NCBI GenBank assembly: GCA_025358205.1
Contig: JANYKG010000002.1
Location: 1 to 42,339 of the forward strand
DNA length: 42,339 bases
Direction: 5' to 3'
Source of the DNA: Armatimonadota bacterium
GTDB lineage: Bacteria > Armatimonadota > UBA5829 > DTJY01
A model generated the notes under the pieces. The model was not told the origin of the DNA. It saw only the letters and a list, made by a program, of their open reading frames with translations, and made no database searches. Made by a program: the position numbers and the translations under genes. Below, in pieces: positions 1 through 8,800 of this stretch. Numbering within the stretch: position 1 is the first letter of the stretch; every line of letters begins with the position of its first letter.

Positions 1-33
1 GCTTGATATTGGTAGTTGAGTTAGAATGGATCT

Positions 34-88
34 GCATGCGCGTAGTCTCCTTTTTGATTTGGCGATCATCAAAGAGACTACCGCATGC
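34..88. repeat. Long imperfect inverted repeat / hairpin
   Basis: Arms starting GCATGCG at 34 and ending CGCATGC at 88 pair over about 21 bp, with one bulged base at 41 and a small internal loop near 54-55. The apex is at about 59-67. A pyrimidine-rich run (TTCTCTATCTTTTC) follows on the plus strand, so it could be a terminator for a gene left of the window. It could equally be an operator-like palindrome. Confidence 0.55.
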
Positions 89-131
89 TTCTCTATCTTT
101 TCAACTCCGAGTGTTCATAATGTCATGAGAC

Positions 132-160
132 TGGACAATTAACCATTGACCATCAGCCAT
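132..160. repeat. Short period-7 intergenic repeat (CCATTGA type)
   Basis: The segment reads as heptads CAATTAA, CCATTGA, CCATCAG, CCAT immediately upstream of the tRNA-Arg gene. Only one arm is visible and no inverted partner is seen. It shares its 7-bp period with the other intergenic repeats of the window (266-404, 2445-2599, 3711-3772, 9018-9104). Confidence 0.4.
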
Positions 161-169
161 CTCCCCCGT

Positions 170-245
170 GCCCTTGTAGCTCAGTGGATAGAGCGCCTCC
201 GTCCTAAGGAGGGCGTCGGGAGTTCGATTCTCTCCAAGGGCGCCA
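170..245 (+). tRNA. tRNA-Arg (anticodon CCU)
   Basis: A full cloverleaf can be drawn. The acceptor stem GCCCUUG (170-176) pairs with CAAGGGC (235-241), followed by discriminator G and an encoded CCA at 243-245. The D-arm is GCUC/GAGC and the anticodon stem CCUCC/GGAGG, with loop GUCCUAA giving anticodon CCU, which reads AGG. The T-loop is UUCGAUU. The gene is 76 nt including CCA. A small GC hairpin follows directly. Confidence 0.97.
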
Positions 246-248
246 AAG

Positions 249-265
249 CCCCGCCGACAGCGGGG
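249..265 (+). terminator. GC hairpin directly after tRNA-Arg
   Basis: CCCCGC (249-254) pairs with GCGGGG (260-265) around a 5-nt loop, three bases after the encoded CCA. There is no U-tract behind it, so intrinsic termination is only possible. It may instead mark the 3' trailer for tRNA processing. Confidence 0.4.
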
Positions 266-404
266 AAATCCGAAACCCGAAGCACGAAACAAACCGGAAA
301 TTCGGAAAGAGCAATCTCCCGAACTCTGCACAAACGCGGTTTCGCATTCCGGAGTTTGGATATTTGGATTTGTTTCGAATTTCGGATTTCGTGCTTCGAA
401 TTTG
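266..404. repeat. Period-7 inverted repeat, AAYYCGA family, copy A
   Basis: The left arm (266-299) reads as heptads AATCCGA, AACCCGA, AGCACGA, AACAAAC. The right arm (369-404), read on the other strand, gives AATTCGA, AGCACGA, AATCCGA, AATTCGA, AACA. The arms therefore form a long imperfect hairpin filling the gap between the two tRNA genes. The same heptad vocabulary recurs at 2445-2599. No credible coding sequence lies here. Confidence 0.8.
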
Positions 405-424
405 CCAGGCTCGCCTGGGCTCCC

Positions 425-512
425 GGAGAGGTGGCTGAGTGGTCGAAAGCGGCGGTCTCGAAAACCGTTATGGCGCAAGTCATCCAGGGTTCGAATCCCT
501 GCCTCTCCGCCA
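425..512 (+). tRNA. tRNA-Ser (anticodon CGA)
   Basis: Class II tRNA of 88 nt. The acceptor GGAGAGG (425-431) pairs with CCUCUCC (502-508), followed by discriminator G and encoded CCA at 510-512. The anticodon loop CUCGAAA gives CGA, reading UCG. The long variable arm between the anticodon and T arms is typical of serine tRNAs. The T-arm contains the GGUUCGAAUCC core. Confidence 0.97.
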
Positions 513-639
513 GTAATCACGCTCAAACCCCCGCATTTGACAGCCCTCGCTGGTTCCACAGGCAACCTCGGCTATCTGCCATTCTTTGCTCGGGATTTCG
601 GCGGATACGAGCACTCCATACGACGGCCACCCGCTGCGA

Positions 640-725
640 GGCATGTGGCGCTTCTGTGATGCGGCATGCACTGCGTTCTGGCCTGTGCACTTTCCACAGA
701 CTGCGTACTGCCCTGGGACGCTCAT
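640..725 (-). pseudogene. Decayed N-terminal fragment of a zinc-ribbon protein
   Basis: On the minus strand a ribosome-binding sequence GAGGTGA precedes ATG at 725. The peptide that follows contains C-GKC-TGQN and a later AA. This parallels CPKCKGQN...AA at the start of the intact zinc-ribbon gene at 755-1318, which also has GAGGTGA before its ATG. The second Cys pair is lost (QKRH instead of CMHC) and no transmembrane segment follows before the frame runs into the tRNA-Ser gene. I read it as the remnant of a tandem duplicate. The similarity is short, so chance cannot be excluded. Confidence 0.4.
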
Positions 726-754
726 GGTATCACCTCAGAAGTTCTTATCGGCGT

Positions 755-1318
755 CTATCCGTTTCGGAGTATTCTATCTCCAGAACTGGACTTGCCGTAT
801 ATCGTGATGCTGCCTATGGGATACTTTTTGCCTTCGCTTGAGTACATAAAACTTCTGACTGCACCAAAAATGCCATTTGTGGGCGTAGGGGCATCCGAAT
901 CATCCCATATGCTTGTACGAACATTCACGTAGTATTCTTCACCGGATAGGCCAACCTCGAAGGAGTTGATAAGCGAATACCAGGACGCGGCGTATCCAGG
1001 CGTGCCAAAGTTGTCCAACATATACTGCTTCAACTCTGAAAGAATCCGTGAGGACATGTCATCAAGCTGTGGGGTTGCAGGAGGAACAGTGCTGGTAGTT
1101 GATTGTGGCTGTACTGGTGCGGTTGTGCTGGGTGCGGACACCCACAAAGCCACGAAAACAACAGCAATGCAGATCAGCGCAACAATTATACCTTGGTTCG
1201 GCTTCTCGACAATGGCTGCTTGCCGAATCACGGAACCACAGTGCATACAGAAGGCGGCGTATGAGTAATTCTGTCCTTTGCACTTAGGACAGATCGTGTA
1301 TGGTTGTTGAGTGTTCAT
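755..1318 (-). CDS. Zinc-ribbon, single-pass membrane protein of unknown function
   Basis: The 187-residue protein starts at ATG 1318 behind GAGGTGA. Residues 10-27 form a double-CxxC zinc ribbon (C10, C13, C24, C27). A hydrophobic segment at about 43-62 is a transmembrane helix, then comes a Ser/Thr/Pro-rich linker (about 63-85) and a roughly 100-residue C-terminal domain that I do not recognise. If the ribbon is cytoplasmic, the C-terminal domain faces outside, as in many bacterial zinc-ribbon anchor proteins. It lies downstream of the RbsC-type permease on the same strand with a gap of about 130 bp, so co-transcription is possible but not shown. No catalytic motif is visible. Confidence 0.8.
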   Translation of the reverse strand: MNTQQPYTICPKCKGQNYSYAAFCMHCGSVIRQAAIVEKPNQGIIVALICIAVVFVALWVSAPSTTAPVQPQSTTSTVPPATPQLDDMSSRILSELKQYMLDNFGTPGYAASWYSLINSFEVGLSGEEYYVNVRTSIWDDSDAPTPTNGIFGAVRSFMYSSEGKKYPIGSITIYGKSSSGDRILRNG

Positions 1319-1450
1319 GGTTCACCTCGCAAGATGTCTGGTCAGCCACTTGATGCCTCTGCTGATCTGCTACATGATAAGCTAAATGCCACAGATCACG
1401 TAATGGCTAGTTTGGTTGCGCCGGTATCATCTCTATCGGTGTGCAGAGCG

Positions 1451-2431
1451 CTAACCTTGCTGCTTCGAGGTCATCTTCGTGCGGTAGTAGTCCAGTATCA
1501 CCGCCAGGACAATCACACAGCCGGTGATCATGCGCTTTGTGGCTTCTTCCGCGCCGATCTGCGAGAGTCCGCTGCTGAGGATCGCCATTATCGCGACCCC
1601 GAACAGCGAGTTGACGACCGACCCGCGTCCGCCCATCAGACTCGTTCCGCCGATGACTACCGCCGCAATCGCCTCAAGCTCGAACCCGGTCCCGGCGTTC
1701 GGGTTCGCCGACTCCATGCGAGCGGTGTTCACCAGCGCGGCCAGTGCGCAGAGCAGCCCGGATATCGAATAGACCGCCAGCTTGATATGAGAGGTGTTGA
1801 TGCCCGAGAGGTAGGCGGCTTTTTCGTTCGTGCCGATAGCGATCATGTACCGCCCGAACCGGCTCTTGTCCAGCACCAGTTGCGCGACTACCGCGATGAC
1901 GATTGCCAGGATGAACAGCGTCGAGATATTGCCGACCCCGACATCCGCGATCCCGCCGATTTTCGACCCCAGGTAAATCGTGCGAGTCTGGGTGAGCAGG
2001 AACGTGCCACCGCGCGCAACCTCCAGCATGCCTAAAGTGACGATGAACGGCGGCAGCGACCATCGCACGATGACCATTCCATTGACTAGGCCGCATAACA
2101 GACCCGCAAGCAGCCCCGCGATGATGGCAACCGGCAACGGCGCGCCAAGCCTGTCCAGAAGTATTCCGATCACCGCGCCTGACAACCCCACCATCGAGCC
2201 GACCGAGAGGTCAATTCCGGCGATGATGAGCACGTAGGTCATGCCGACCGCGATGAGGATGGCCGCCGGTATCTGGTTCGCCAGCGCCAGGAAGTTGGTC
2301 GCGGTCAGGAAGTTCGGGCTTTTGACGCTGAAGAAGGCGATCAGCGCCGCAAGCACCAGGAACATGCCCAGGCTGTCCACCAGGGGCTTGAGATAGGAAC
2401 GATCTGACTTTTTAGCTGAGTTTGTGTTCAT
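1451..2431 (-). CDS. ABC sugar transporter permease, RbsC/BPD_transp_2 family
   Basis: The 326-residue integral membrane protein has the length and layout of RbsC-type permeases. It has about eight to ten hydrophobic segments, an early VGMTYVLIIAGIDLSVGS block, and an EAIAAVVIGGTSLMGGRGSV stretch in the C-terminal half; both are hallmarks of the ribose/xylose/autoinducer-2 permease family. It would form the membrane channel for a sugar or sugar-like solute supplied by the binding protein encoded just upstream (2601-3551, same strand). The 169-bp gap between them is filled by a period-7 repeat. No ABC ATPase gene is visible on either side, so the ATPase must be encoded elsewhere. The substrate cannot be read from the sequence. 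Confidence 0.92.
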   Translation of the reverse strand: MNTNSAKKSDRSYLKPLVDSLGMFLVLAALIAFFSVKSPNFLTATNFLALANQIPAAILIAVGMTYVLIIAGIDLSVGSMVGLSGAVIGILLDRLGAPLPVAIIAGLLAGLLCGLVNGMVIVRWSLPPFIVTLGMLEVARGGTFLLTQTRTIYLGSKIGGIADVGVGNISTLFILAIVIAVVAQLVLDKSRFGRYMIAIGTNEKAAYLSGINTSHIKLAVYSISGLLCALAALVNTARMESANPNAGTGFELEAIAAVVIGGTSLMGGRGSVVNSLFGVAIMAILSSGLSQIGAEEATKRMITGCVIVLAVILDYYRTKMTSKQQG

Positions 2432-2444
2432 ACTTGTTCGTTCA

Positions 2445-2599
2445 AATTCGAAATCCGAAATTCGAAATTCGAAACAATCGGGAAAGGCTCAAGGAGACAA
2501 GCAGAAAACCGACGATACGGACTCTCGGCTGGGAGCGTTTTGGCTGCTTTCCCGATTGTCTTGTTGTTTCGTGCTTCGTGCTTCGAATTTCGAATTTCC
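2445..2599. repeat. Period-7 inverted repeat, AAYYCGA family, copy B
   Basis: The left arm from 2445 reads AATTCGA, AATCCGA, AATTCGA, AATTCGA, AACAATC. The right arm (about 2547-2599), read on the other strand, reads AATTCGA twice, AGCACGA twice, then AACAACA. An inner stem (CAATCGGGAAAG with CTTTCCCGATTG) extends the hairpin. The element fills the whole space between the binding-protein and permease genes, so any joint transcript would carry this large foldback and could be attenuated there. Confidence 0.85.
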
Positions 2600-2600
2600 G

Positions 2601-3551
2601 TCACTTGGTGACGAGATCCACCGGTGTCTCTTTGTCGGCGGGAGTCGCTTTCTTCGCCAGCATATCAAGCGCGTACTGGATGCCGAAGACCGCGAGTTGG
2701 TCCGCATGCTGATCCGCCGTCGCCAGGAGCTTGCCTTCCTTGACCAGTTCCTTCGCCGCCGAGATGTTGTCGAATCCCACGACCGCGATCTTGCCCGCCT
2801 TGCCGGACTCCTCAACCGCCTTAAGCGCGCCGAGTGCCATGCTGTCGTTCGCGCACAGCAGACCCTTGATCTCCGGGTGGGCAGTAATCATGTCCCGCGC
2901 CAGGGCGTTCGCCTTGTCGGTCTCCCAGCCAGCGGTCTGCGAAGTGACGATCTTCATGCCTGCCGCCTTCATCGCGTCCTCGAAGCCGAGCTTGCGCTGC
3001 TCGCCGTTGAACGAGTTCGGTGCGCCCTCAAGTATCGCCACGCTGTCGCCCTTCTTCAGATTCTTGGCCAGGACTTCGCCGACCATTTTCGCGCCCTTCC
3101 GGTTGTCCGGGCCGACGAACGGCGCCTTCAGCCCGCTGTCCTTCAGCGCGCCTGCGTCAAAGCGATTGTCAATGTTGATGACGACGATGCCCGCGTCCGA
3201 CGCCTTCTTGCAGACCGAGACCAGCGCCTTCGAGTCGGCAGGTGCGATCACGATAGCGTTCACTTTCTGCGCGACCATCTGCTCCACAATCTCGACCTGC
3301 TTGTTCACGTCAAGCTCGTCCTTGATGCCGTTCACGATCAGGTCGTAGTCGGCGGGGTGTGCCTTCTGATGCGCCTGAGCGCCGTCGGCCATGGTCTTGA
3401 AGAACTCATTGGAGAGCGACTTCATGACCAGAGCGATCCTCGGCTTGCTGGTCGAAGCAGTCCCGGTAGTCGGCTGCTGTACGTTCTTGGAACACCCGGC
3501 GGTCAGTCCGAGGATCAGCGAAGAGATTATGAATGCTTTGTATGTCCGCAT
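2601..3551 (-). CDS. Periplasmic sugar-binding lipoprotein, RbsB type (Peripla_BP_4)
   Basis: The 316-residue protein starts at the ATG at 3551, preceded by GGAAGGA with good spacing; an ATG 27 bp upstream lacks a comparable site. A lipoprotein signal peptide with lipobox LTAGC sits at residues 1-20. The mature part has the type-I binding-protein pattern: RIALVMKSLSNEFF at the start, then IVIAPADSKALV, VVINIDNRFDAG and GLLCANDSMALGALKAVEESG. It would capture a sugar or related solute outside the membrane and deliver it to the permease at 1451-2431. The gene is first in the minus-strand block and a TATAAT-like -10 lies about 50 bp upstream. Confidence 0.93.
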   Translation of the reverse strand: MRTYKAFIISSLILGLTAGCSKNVQQPTTGTASTSKPRIALVMKSLSNEFFKTMADGAQAHQKAHPADYDLIVNGIKDELDVNKQVEIVEQMVAQKVNAIVIAPADSKALVSVCKKASDAGIVVINIDNRFDAGALKDSGLKAPFVGPDNRKGAKMVGEVLAKNLKKGDSVAILEGAPNSFNGEQRKLGFEDAMKAAGMKIVTSQTAGWETDKANALARDMITAHPEIKGLLCANDSMALGALKAVEESGKAGKIAVVGFDNISAAKELVKEGKLLATADQHADQLAVFGIQYALDMLAKKATPADKETPVDLVTK

Positions 3552-3595
3552 GTTGTCCGTCCTTCCAATCGCGCGCATGGCGCGGTTTCCTCTTC

Positions 3596-3601
3596 ATTAT
3601 A
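3596..3601 (-). promoter_or_regulatory. Probable -10 element for the binding-protein gene
   Basis: Read on the minus strand this is a perfect TATAAT, placed about 45 bp upstream of the start codon at 3551. No convincing -35 hexamer is present at the usual distance, so an activator may be required. Position and sequence fit, but the call rests on a single hexamer. Confidence 0.4.
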
Positions 3602-3710
3602 CTTGTTGGCCCGGAATACCTGCTTACGATTGAGTATTGGATACCCATGCCTCAACGTGGTATCATGTCGCGTTAGGGGTTAATAGAACACAGATCACAC
3701 AGATGGAAAC

Positions 3711-3772
3711 GTAGTCCGTATCGCGTATTGCGTAATGGAACCGTCTCCGGATACGGAATACGCACTACGCAT
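3711..3772. repeat. Period-7 inverted repeat, GTATTGC family
   Basis: The left arm reads GTAGTCC, GTATCGC, GTATTGC, GTAATGG. The right arm, read on the other strand, reads GTAGTGC, GTATTCC, GTATCCG. The two arms form an imperfect hairpin in the divergent 271-bp gap between the sugar-binding gene and the ADP-ribosylglycohydrolase gene. A short period-9 ACACAGATC/ACACAGATG pair lies just upstream at about 3690-3705. Confidence 0.75.
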
Positions 3773-3822
3773 TTGTTGTTCTGCGGTGGTTGCCGGCGAG
3801 TACATTTGTGGGAGGCAGTTTC

Positions 3823-5781
3823 ATGCGGCGGATAGAGTATAAGGATTATCTGGACAAGGTTTACGGGTGCTGGATCGGCAAGGGGGTTGCTGGGACCATC
3901 GGCGCGCCGTACGAGGGTGCGAAGGAACTGATGGACCTGGAGTATGACCCGTCCATCATTGAGAACATGCTGCCGAATGACGACCTCGATCTGCAGGTGC
4001 TGTGGCTCTCCGTGCTGGAGGAAAAGGGCGTTCGCTTCACGTCAGACGACCTCGCCGACGCATTCCTGAACCGATGCAAATACGGGCCGGGCGAGTATGC
4101 CTACTTCAAGAAAAACTACACACGCGGCATTCACCCGCCGGTGAGCGGCTCATTCAATAACAGGTACTACTGTGAAGGCATGGGTTGCCCGATTCGCTCC
4201 GAGATATGGGGGTGCATCGCGCCTGGGAACCCCGCCCTCGCCGCTGAACTCGCTGCGAAGGATGGCGTGCTTGACCACAAGTGGGAGTCGGTCTACGCCG
4301 AGCAGTTCCTGTCAGCCCTTGAGGCCGCTGCCTTTTTCGAGAGCGATCTGGACAAGCTGATTGATATCGGTCTGGCGCAGATTCCAGTGGGATCAAAGGC
4401 CTCGCTGCTCATCAGAGACGTGTGGGGCTGGTGCAAGGCATCGTCCGACTGGCGGTACGTGCGGAGTCAGATTCTGCGCAAGTACGGCCACCCCGACTGC
4501 ACGAACATGCCGCAGAATATCGGCATCACGCTTCTTGGGCTTTACTACGGCGGGATGGATATCATCGAGACATCCATGGTCGCGCTGAACTGCGGGTTCG
4601 ACACGGACTGTACGTGCAGCACAGCAGGCGCGATCATCGGGCTGATTCAGGGCGCGGACTACCTGGAGCAGAAGTACGGCTTCGGCGACCCCGGATTCAA
4701 ACTGGGGGTTGACGCGCCGAGGCGGTCGGACAGGAACCTACACCTCGCGGAGGATACCTGCGCGATGGGCTTGCACTTTGCCGAACATCTGAACAAGGAA
4801 GTCGAGATCGTCAATGCCCCGCCCGCACCGAAGATCGCACTTCAGCCGATCCCGTCCGTGAGTATATCGGTGGAGTATGACGGCATTCCGGCGATAGGCA
4901 TTGGGGAGACGTCCGGCGTGAAGATAGTTTTCGAGAACACAACTGATTCCGATATCACGGGCAAGGCATCGCTAAGCATACCCAAGGGATGGGTTTGCGA
5001 CCGCGAGACAAGCATTACTATCCCGGCGCGTGGAAAATCGCACTGGAACGTGGCGATCAGCGTGCCGGTTGATATCGGCGTGCTGAACGAGGCGAACCAC
5101 CTCGAAGCGACTTTCTCCGTGGATGGAATCGAGCCGATCACGTATCGGTTTGGGCTGACCGGCGCGTCTGTGTGGACGGTCTTCGGCCCGTTCTGGCAGA
5201 ACACGGTTGACATGCCGCCGCTGGAAATCAAGGAGAGCTTCTACTCGCACATACCGGGCGACGGCAAGGACAATTATGCCGACAACGTGCGCCAATATCA
5301 CTTAAATACAACCGTTGACCCGAAACGGGAGTATATGACTATGGAAGAAGTCACCGGCAAGTCGGCGACCGGTGATGCTGCCAAGGAAGGTGCGCTCGTC
5401 AACTGCTACGAAGACTTTATCTCGGTGAACGACGTGATCGGGTGGCAGGGGCCGTGCGCGGTGTACATGGTCAGGCGCATGGTTTCGCCCGAGGATAGGG
5501 CCGTGTGCGTCCAGGTCGGCCACACGGATGCGTATCAGCTTTGGATCAACGGCAAGCTCATTAGCGAGAGGGACAACGTGGACTGGTGGACGCTGGAGAA
5601 TGCGCACATACACGGATTCAGGTTGAACAAGGGCGTAAATGAGATCGTGGTGAAACTGATTCGACGCGGCGCGAAAGCCGACTTCAGCATTACGTTCACA
5701 AAGTCCGGCCCGTGTGCTGAGCAGTACTGGGACTTCGCCTCTGAGAATCCGCTTATTCGAGTGGCTGAGCAAGCAGGGTAG
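3823..5781 (+). CDS. ADP-ribosylglycohydrolase-fold protein with Ig-like and C-terminal beta domains
   Basis: The start ATG 3823 has GGGAGG seven bases ahead; a start 33 bp upstream has no such site. The protein is 652 residues. Residues 1-320 show the ADP-ribosylglycohydrolase fold, with the acidic metal-ligand motif NDDLD at 52-56 and the late motif GFDTDCTC at about 258-265 (D260, D262). Family members bind two divalent metals and hydrolyse N- or O-glycosidic ADP-ribose or related nucleoside bonds. Residues about 345-455 look like an Ig-like beta sandwich (SISVEYDG...IPARGKSHWNV). The C-terminal 150 residues (DAYQLWINGKLI...NKGVNEIVVKLIRRG) resemble the sugar-binding-like beta domains seen on carbohydrate enzymes. 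No signal peptide is evident. A glycan- or nucleoside-directed role with the neighbouring transporter is plausible but not shown. Confidence 0.85.
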   Translation: MRRIEYKDYLDKVYGCWIGKGVAGTIGAPYEGAKELMDLEYDPSIIENMLPNDDLDLQVLWLSVLEEKGVRFTSDDLADAFLNRCKYGPGEYAYFKKNYTRGIHPPVSGSFNNRYYCEGMGCPIRSEIWGCIAPGNPALAAELAAKDGVLDHKWESVYAEQFLSALEAAAFFESDLDKLIDIGLAQIPVGSKASLLIRDVWGWCKASSDWRYVRSQILRKYGHPDCTNMPQNIGITLLGLYYGGMDIIETSMVALNCGFDTDCTCSTAGAIIGLIQGADYLEQKYGFGDPGFKLGVDAPRRSDRNLHLAEDTCAMGLHFAEHLNKEVEIVNAPPAPKIALQPIPSVSISVEYDGIPAIGIGETSGVKIVFENTTDSDITGKASLSIPKGWVCDRETSITIPARGKSHWNVAISVPVDIGVLNEANHLEATFSVDGIEPITYRFGLTGASVWTVFGPFWQNTVDMPPLEIKESFYSHIPGDGKDNYADNVRQYHLNTTVDPKREYMTMEEVTGKSATGDAAKEGALVNCYEDFISVNDVIGWQGPCAVYMVRRMVSPEDRAVCVQVGHTDAYQLWINGKLISERDNVDWWTLENAHIHGFRLNKGVNEIVVKLIRRGAKADFSITFTKSGPCAEQYWDFASENPLIRVAEQAG

Positions 5782-5810
5782 GCGTTGCAGGCTGATATTC
5801 GGAAGTGACA

Positions 5811-8800
5811 ATGCGACAAACAAACCGAGCCATTGAGGGGACACTGCTCCTCTTCGCCTCAATCGTTTTACTGATCGGGTTCGCCTTGCTTTTCCTGGCG
5901 AAACTGCCGAGCCTCAACATCTCCCAAACCGTGAACATCAACACAGCGTCGGGCGACCGCATCGCGTCATCTCTCATGATAGACAGGTCGCTGGGAAAGC
6001 GGATTACCGACTTCCGTGCCAGCCACGGTCTATTCCAAAGCACAGCCTCGCTCAACGAAGTTGCGCTTCTCTCGCCCGATCAGGCCAAGTCACTGGCGGA
6101 GATTCAGAAGACGCACGATCTGGCGGGTATGTCACCGGGCGAGCTTGCATCACGTGGAGGGTTGACCAACGCGGTCTCGGAGCGGTTGGTGGAGTGGCTC
6201 GCGCTTGACAGGAAGGTTTCGGAGGAGCGGTTGGCGGCGATTTCCATCGTTTCCAGCGATATGGTCACGCGGCTCGATAACCGTCTCATAGTTCGCAATT
6301 CCGGTAAGGTTGTATTCAACTACTGGCTGTATGCCGGGCTGCTCATCTTGGCGTTCTTCGTCCTGCATGCGGCGTTGAGGCGCAGAGGTGCGTTCGCCGA
6401 TCCGTACATTCTGCCGTGCGCGCTGCTGCTGTCCGGGCTGGGCGCGCTGATCCTGTTCAGCATTAAGGACCCTCTGCGCGACACGGATGTCTACACCCGC
6501 CAGATTCAGGGCATACTCATCGGCATCGTTGTGGCAGCGTTTCCTCTATCGGCGAAGTTCCGGTCGTTCCGTCCATGGCGGTACACTTACATATTCGCAC
6601 TGCTGGCGGTTTTTCTGACGCTCATGCTAGCCGTGTTTGGCAGTGGGCCGGGCGGTGCAAAGCTCAAGCTGTTCGGATTCCAGCCCGTTGAAGTCGTGAA
6701 GCTCGCGCTGGTCTTCTTCGTCGCGAGCTACCTGGCGGACAGGTGGTCGGCGCTCATGGACAAGACCGGCCCGAGGCGCACATTCACCATGCCGCTGTTC
6801 CGCGACATCGGTCCACTGCTGGTGATGTACCTGCTATCGTTGTTCACGTTTGTGCTGGTCAAGGACCTTGGACCCATGCTCATCCTGTTCGGCATGTTCG
6901 TCTGCATGCTCTACGCGGCGACCGGCAAGCTTTCGTTCGTTGCGGTGGGTGTTGCGGCGGTGGGCGTGACGGGGTGGCTGGCATATGTCATGCACCTTGG
7001 GGTGTTCGACGTGCGCGTGGACATGTGGCTTGGGCCGTGGAAGAACGCTCACGCAAACGGCATGCAGCTCGGCCAGGCGCTGTGGGGTTTGGGCACTGGC
7101 GGGGTCTTCGGCAGCGGCCTTGGGTTGGGGCAACCGGCGTTCATGCCGCGTTCGGGGTCAGATCTCATTTTCGCGTCAATCGGCGAGGAACTTGGCCTGG
7201 TCGGCTCGCTGTTTACGCTGATAGTGTCTTCCATCATCATCGCCCGTGGATACCGCGCCGCGCTTCATGCTCGAACCGATTTCGAGCGGTTCCTCGCGGT
7301 GGGGATTTCTACTCTGCTTGGCATACAGATCGTTATCATCGTGTTCGGCGTTCTCGGCATTCTCCCGCTCACCGGCGTAACTTTCCCGTTCGCCAGCTTC
7401 GGCAAGTCGTCGCTGGTGGCGTCCTTCCTCATGGTCGGGCTGCTGCTGAACATCTCCGCGAACGGAACTCGTGATTCGCTCGACGTGCGCAGGGAATTCC
7501 GTGGCGCGGTCTCCGGGCTGCTCACCGGGCTGTTGGTGTTGATCCTCGGTGTCGCGGGAATCGGCAGACTGATCTGGGTTCAGGGCGTGAAGTCCGACCA
7601 AATCGCCGGAATGACGGTTACCACGCCGGATGCCGATGGATTCGTCCGTCCGCACATCAACCCAAGGCTGATGTCCATCGCCGCGAGCATACCCAGGGGC
7701 TCTATCTACGACAGAAACGGTAAACCGCTTGCGACCTCGCGGGCATCAGAACTGCAGCAACTGGGCGCTGTGGATACTGCGGCTGATCGCCCGATGGACC
7801 GCTATTATCCGTATGGTCAGTCTATGTCGCACATCGTCGGCTACGTTGATCCGCGCTGCGGCGGGCCGATTGGATACGAAAAGTGGCGGAACAACGACTT
7901 GCGCGGGTTTGAGGACTATGCGCAGTTGCTGCCCCTCTATCGGCGCAGGTTCACGCCCTACAAGACCAACCTTGAAGGCAAGGACGTTCGGCTTACAGTG
8001 GACGCTGATCTGCAGGCGACTGTGGAGAAGGCGCTGGTCAAGTTCGCGGGCGCTGTGCGGGACAAGCGGAACGGCAGGCGGAAGGATCGCGCGGCTGCGG
8101 TGGTGATTGATGTTTACACCGGCGAGATTTTGGCGGCGGCGTCCATACCGGGATTTGACCCCAACGAGCTAACAACAGGCAAGTGGATGGCGTATAATAA
8201 CGACAGAACCGGCGAGTCGGTGCTGTTCGATAGGTCAATGAACGGCGTCTATCCGCCCGGCTCAACGTTTAAGCTGGTTACCGCGTCGGCTGCGCTGGAA
8301 AACGGTGTGGACTTATTGGTAAACTGCGCGCATCAGGCGTTCAACGTGCGGTGGAGCTACGACAGCAAGAATTATTCCAGAAGGCGAATAACCGATCTTG
8401 AGGAGATGCGGGCGCACGGGCTGACGGGCCTTGCGAAGGCGATTCGCGTGTCATGCAATGTCTTCTTTGCACGCATGGGGATTGCGCTTGGGCCGAACAA
8501 GCTGTACGATATGACCAGGAAGTATCGGTTGAGCCGTATTCCGCCGCCGAAGAAGCTTGCGGAGGACCTGCCTGATAACGCTTATGGGCAGGGGACGATT
8601 CAGGTTTCGCCGCTGGAGATGGCGCGGGTAGTGGCAGCAATTGCGAACGGCGGAGTGATGATGAAGCCTCAGTTGGTCAAGGACGTAAGTCTGCACGAGA
8701 AGGCTTTGGAAACGGTGATGCCGGTTGAGATGGGCCGTCCGCTGAGTGCTACATCTGCCAATGCGCTGCGGAAGATGATGGCGGATGTAGTATCCAAAGG

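Noticed and set aside
146-841. Long plus-strand open frame across both tRNA genes
   Set aside because: It reads through two tRNAs and a palindromic repeat. The peptide is low-quality and has no ribosome-binding site.
1304-2035. Plus-strand open frame opposite the permease
   Set aside because: It is the antisense shadow of the RbsC-type gene. Its Arg/His/Gln-rich composition is typical of a shadow frame.
2424-3683. 419-codon plus-strand frame opposite the binding-protein gene
   Set aside because: The minus-strand gene in the same place has a lipobox and clear family motifs. The plus-strand frame starts in the period-7 repeat and shows no known domain.
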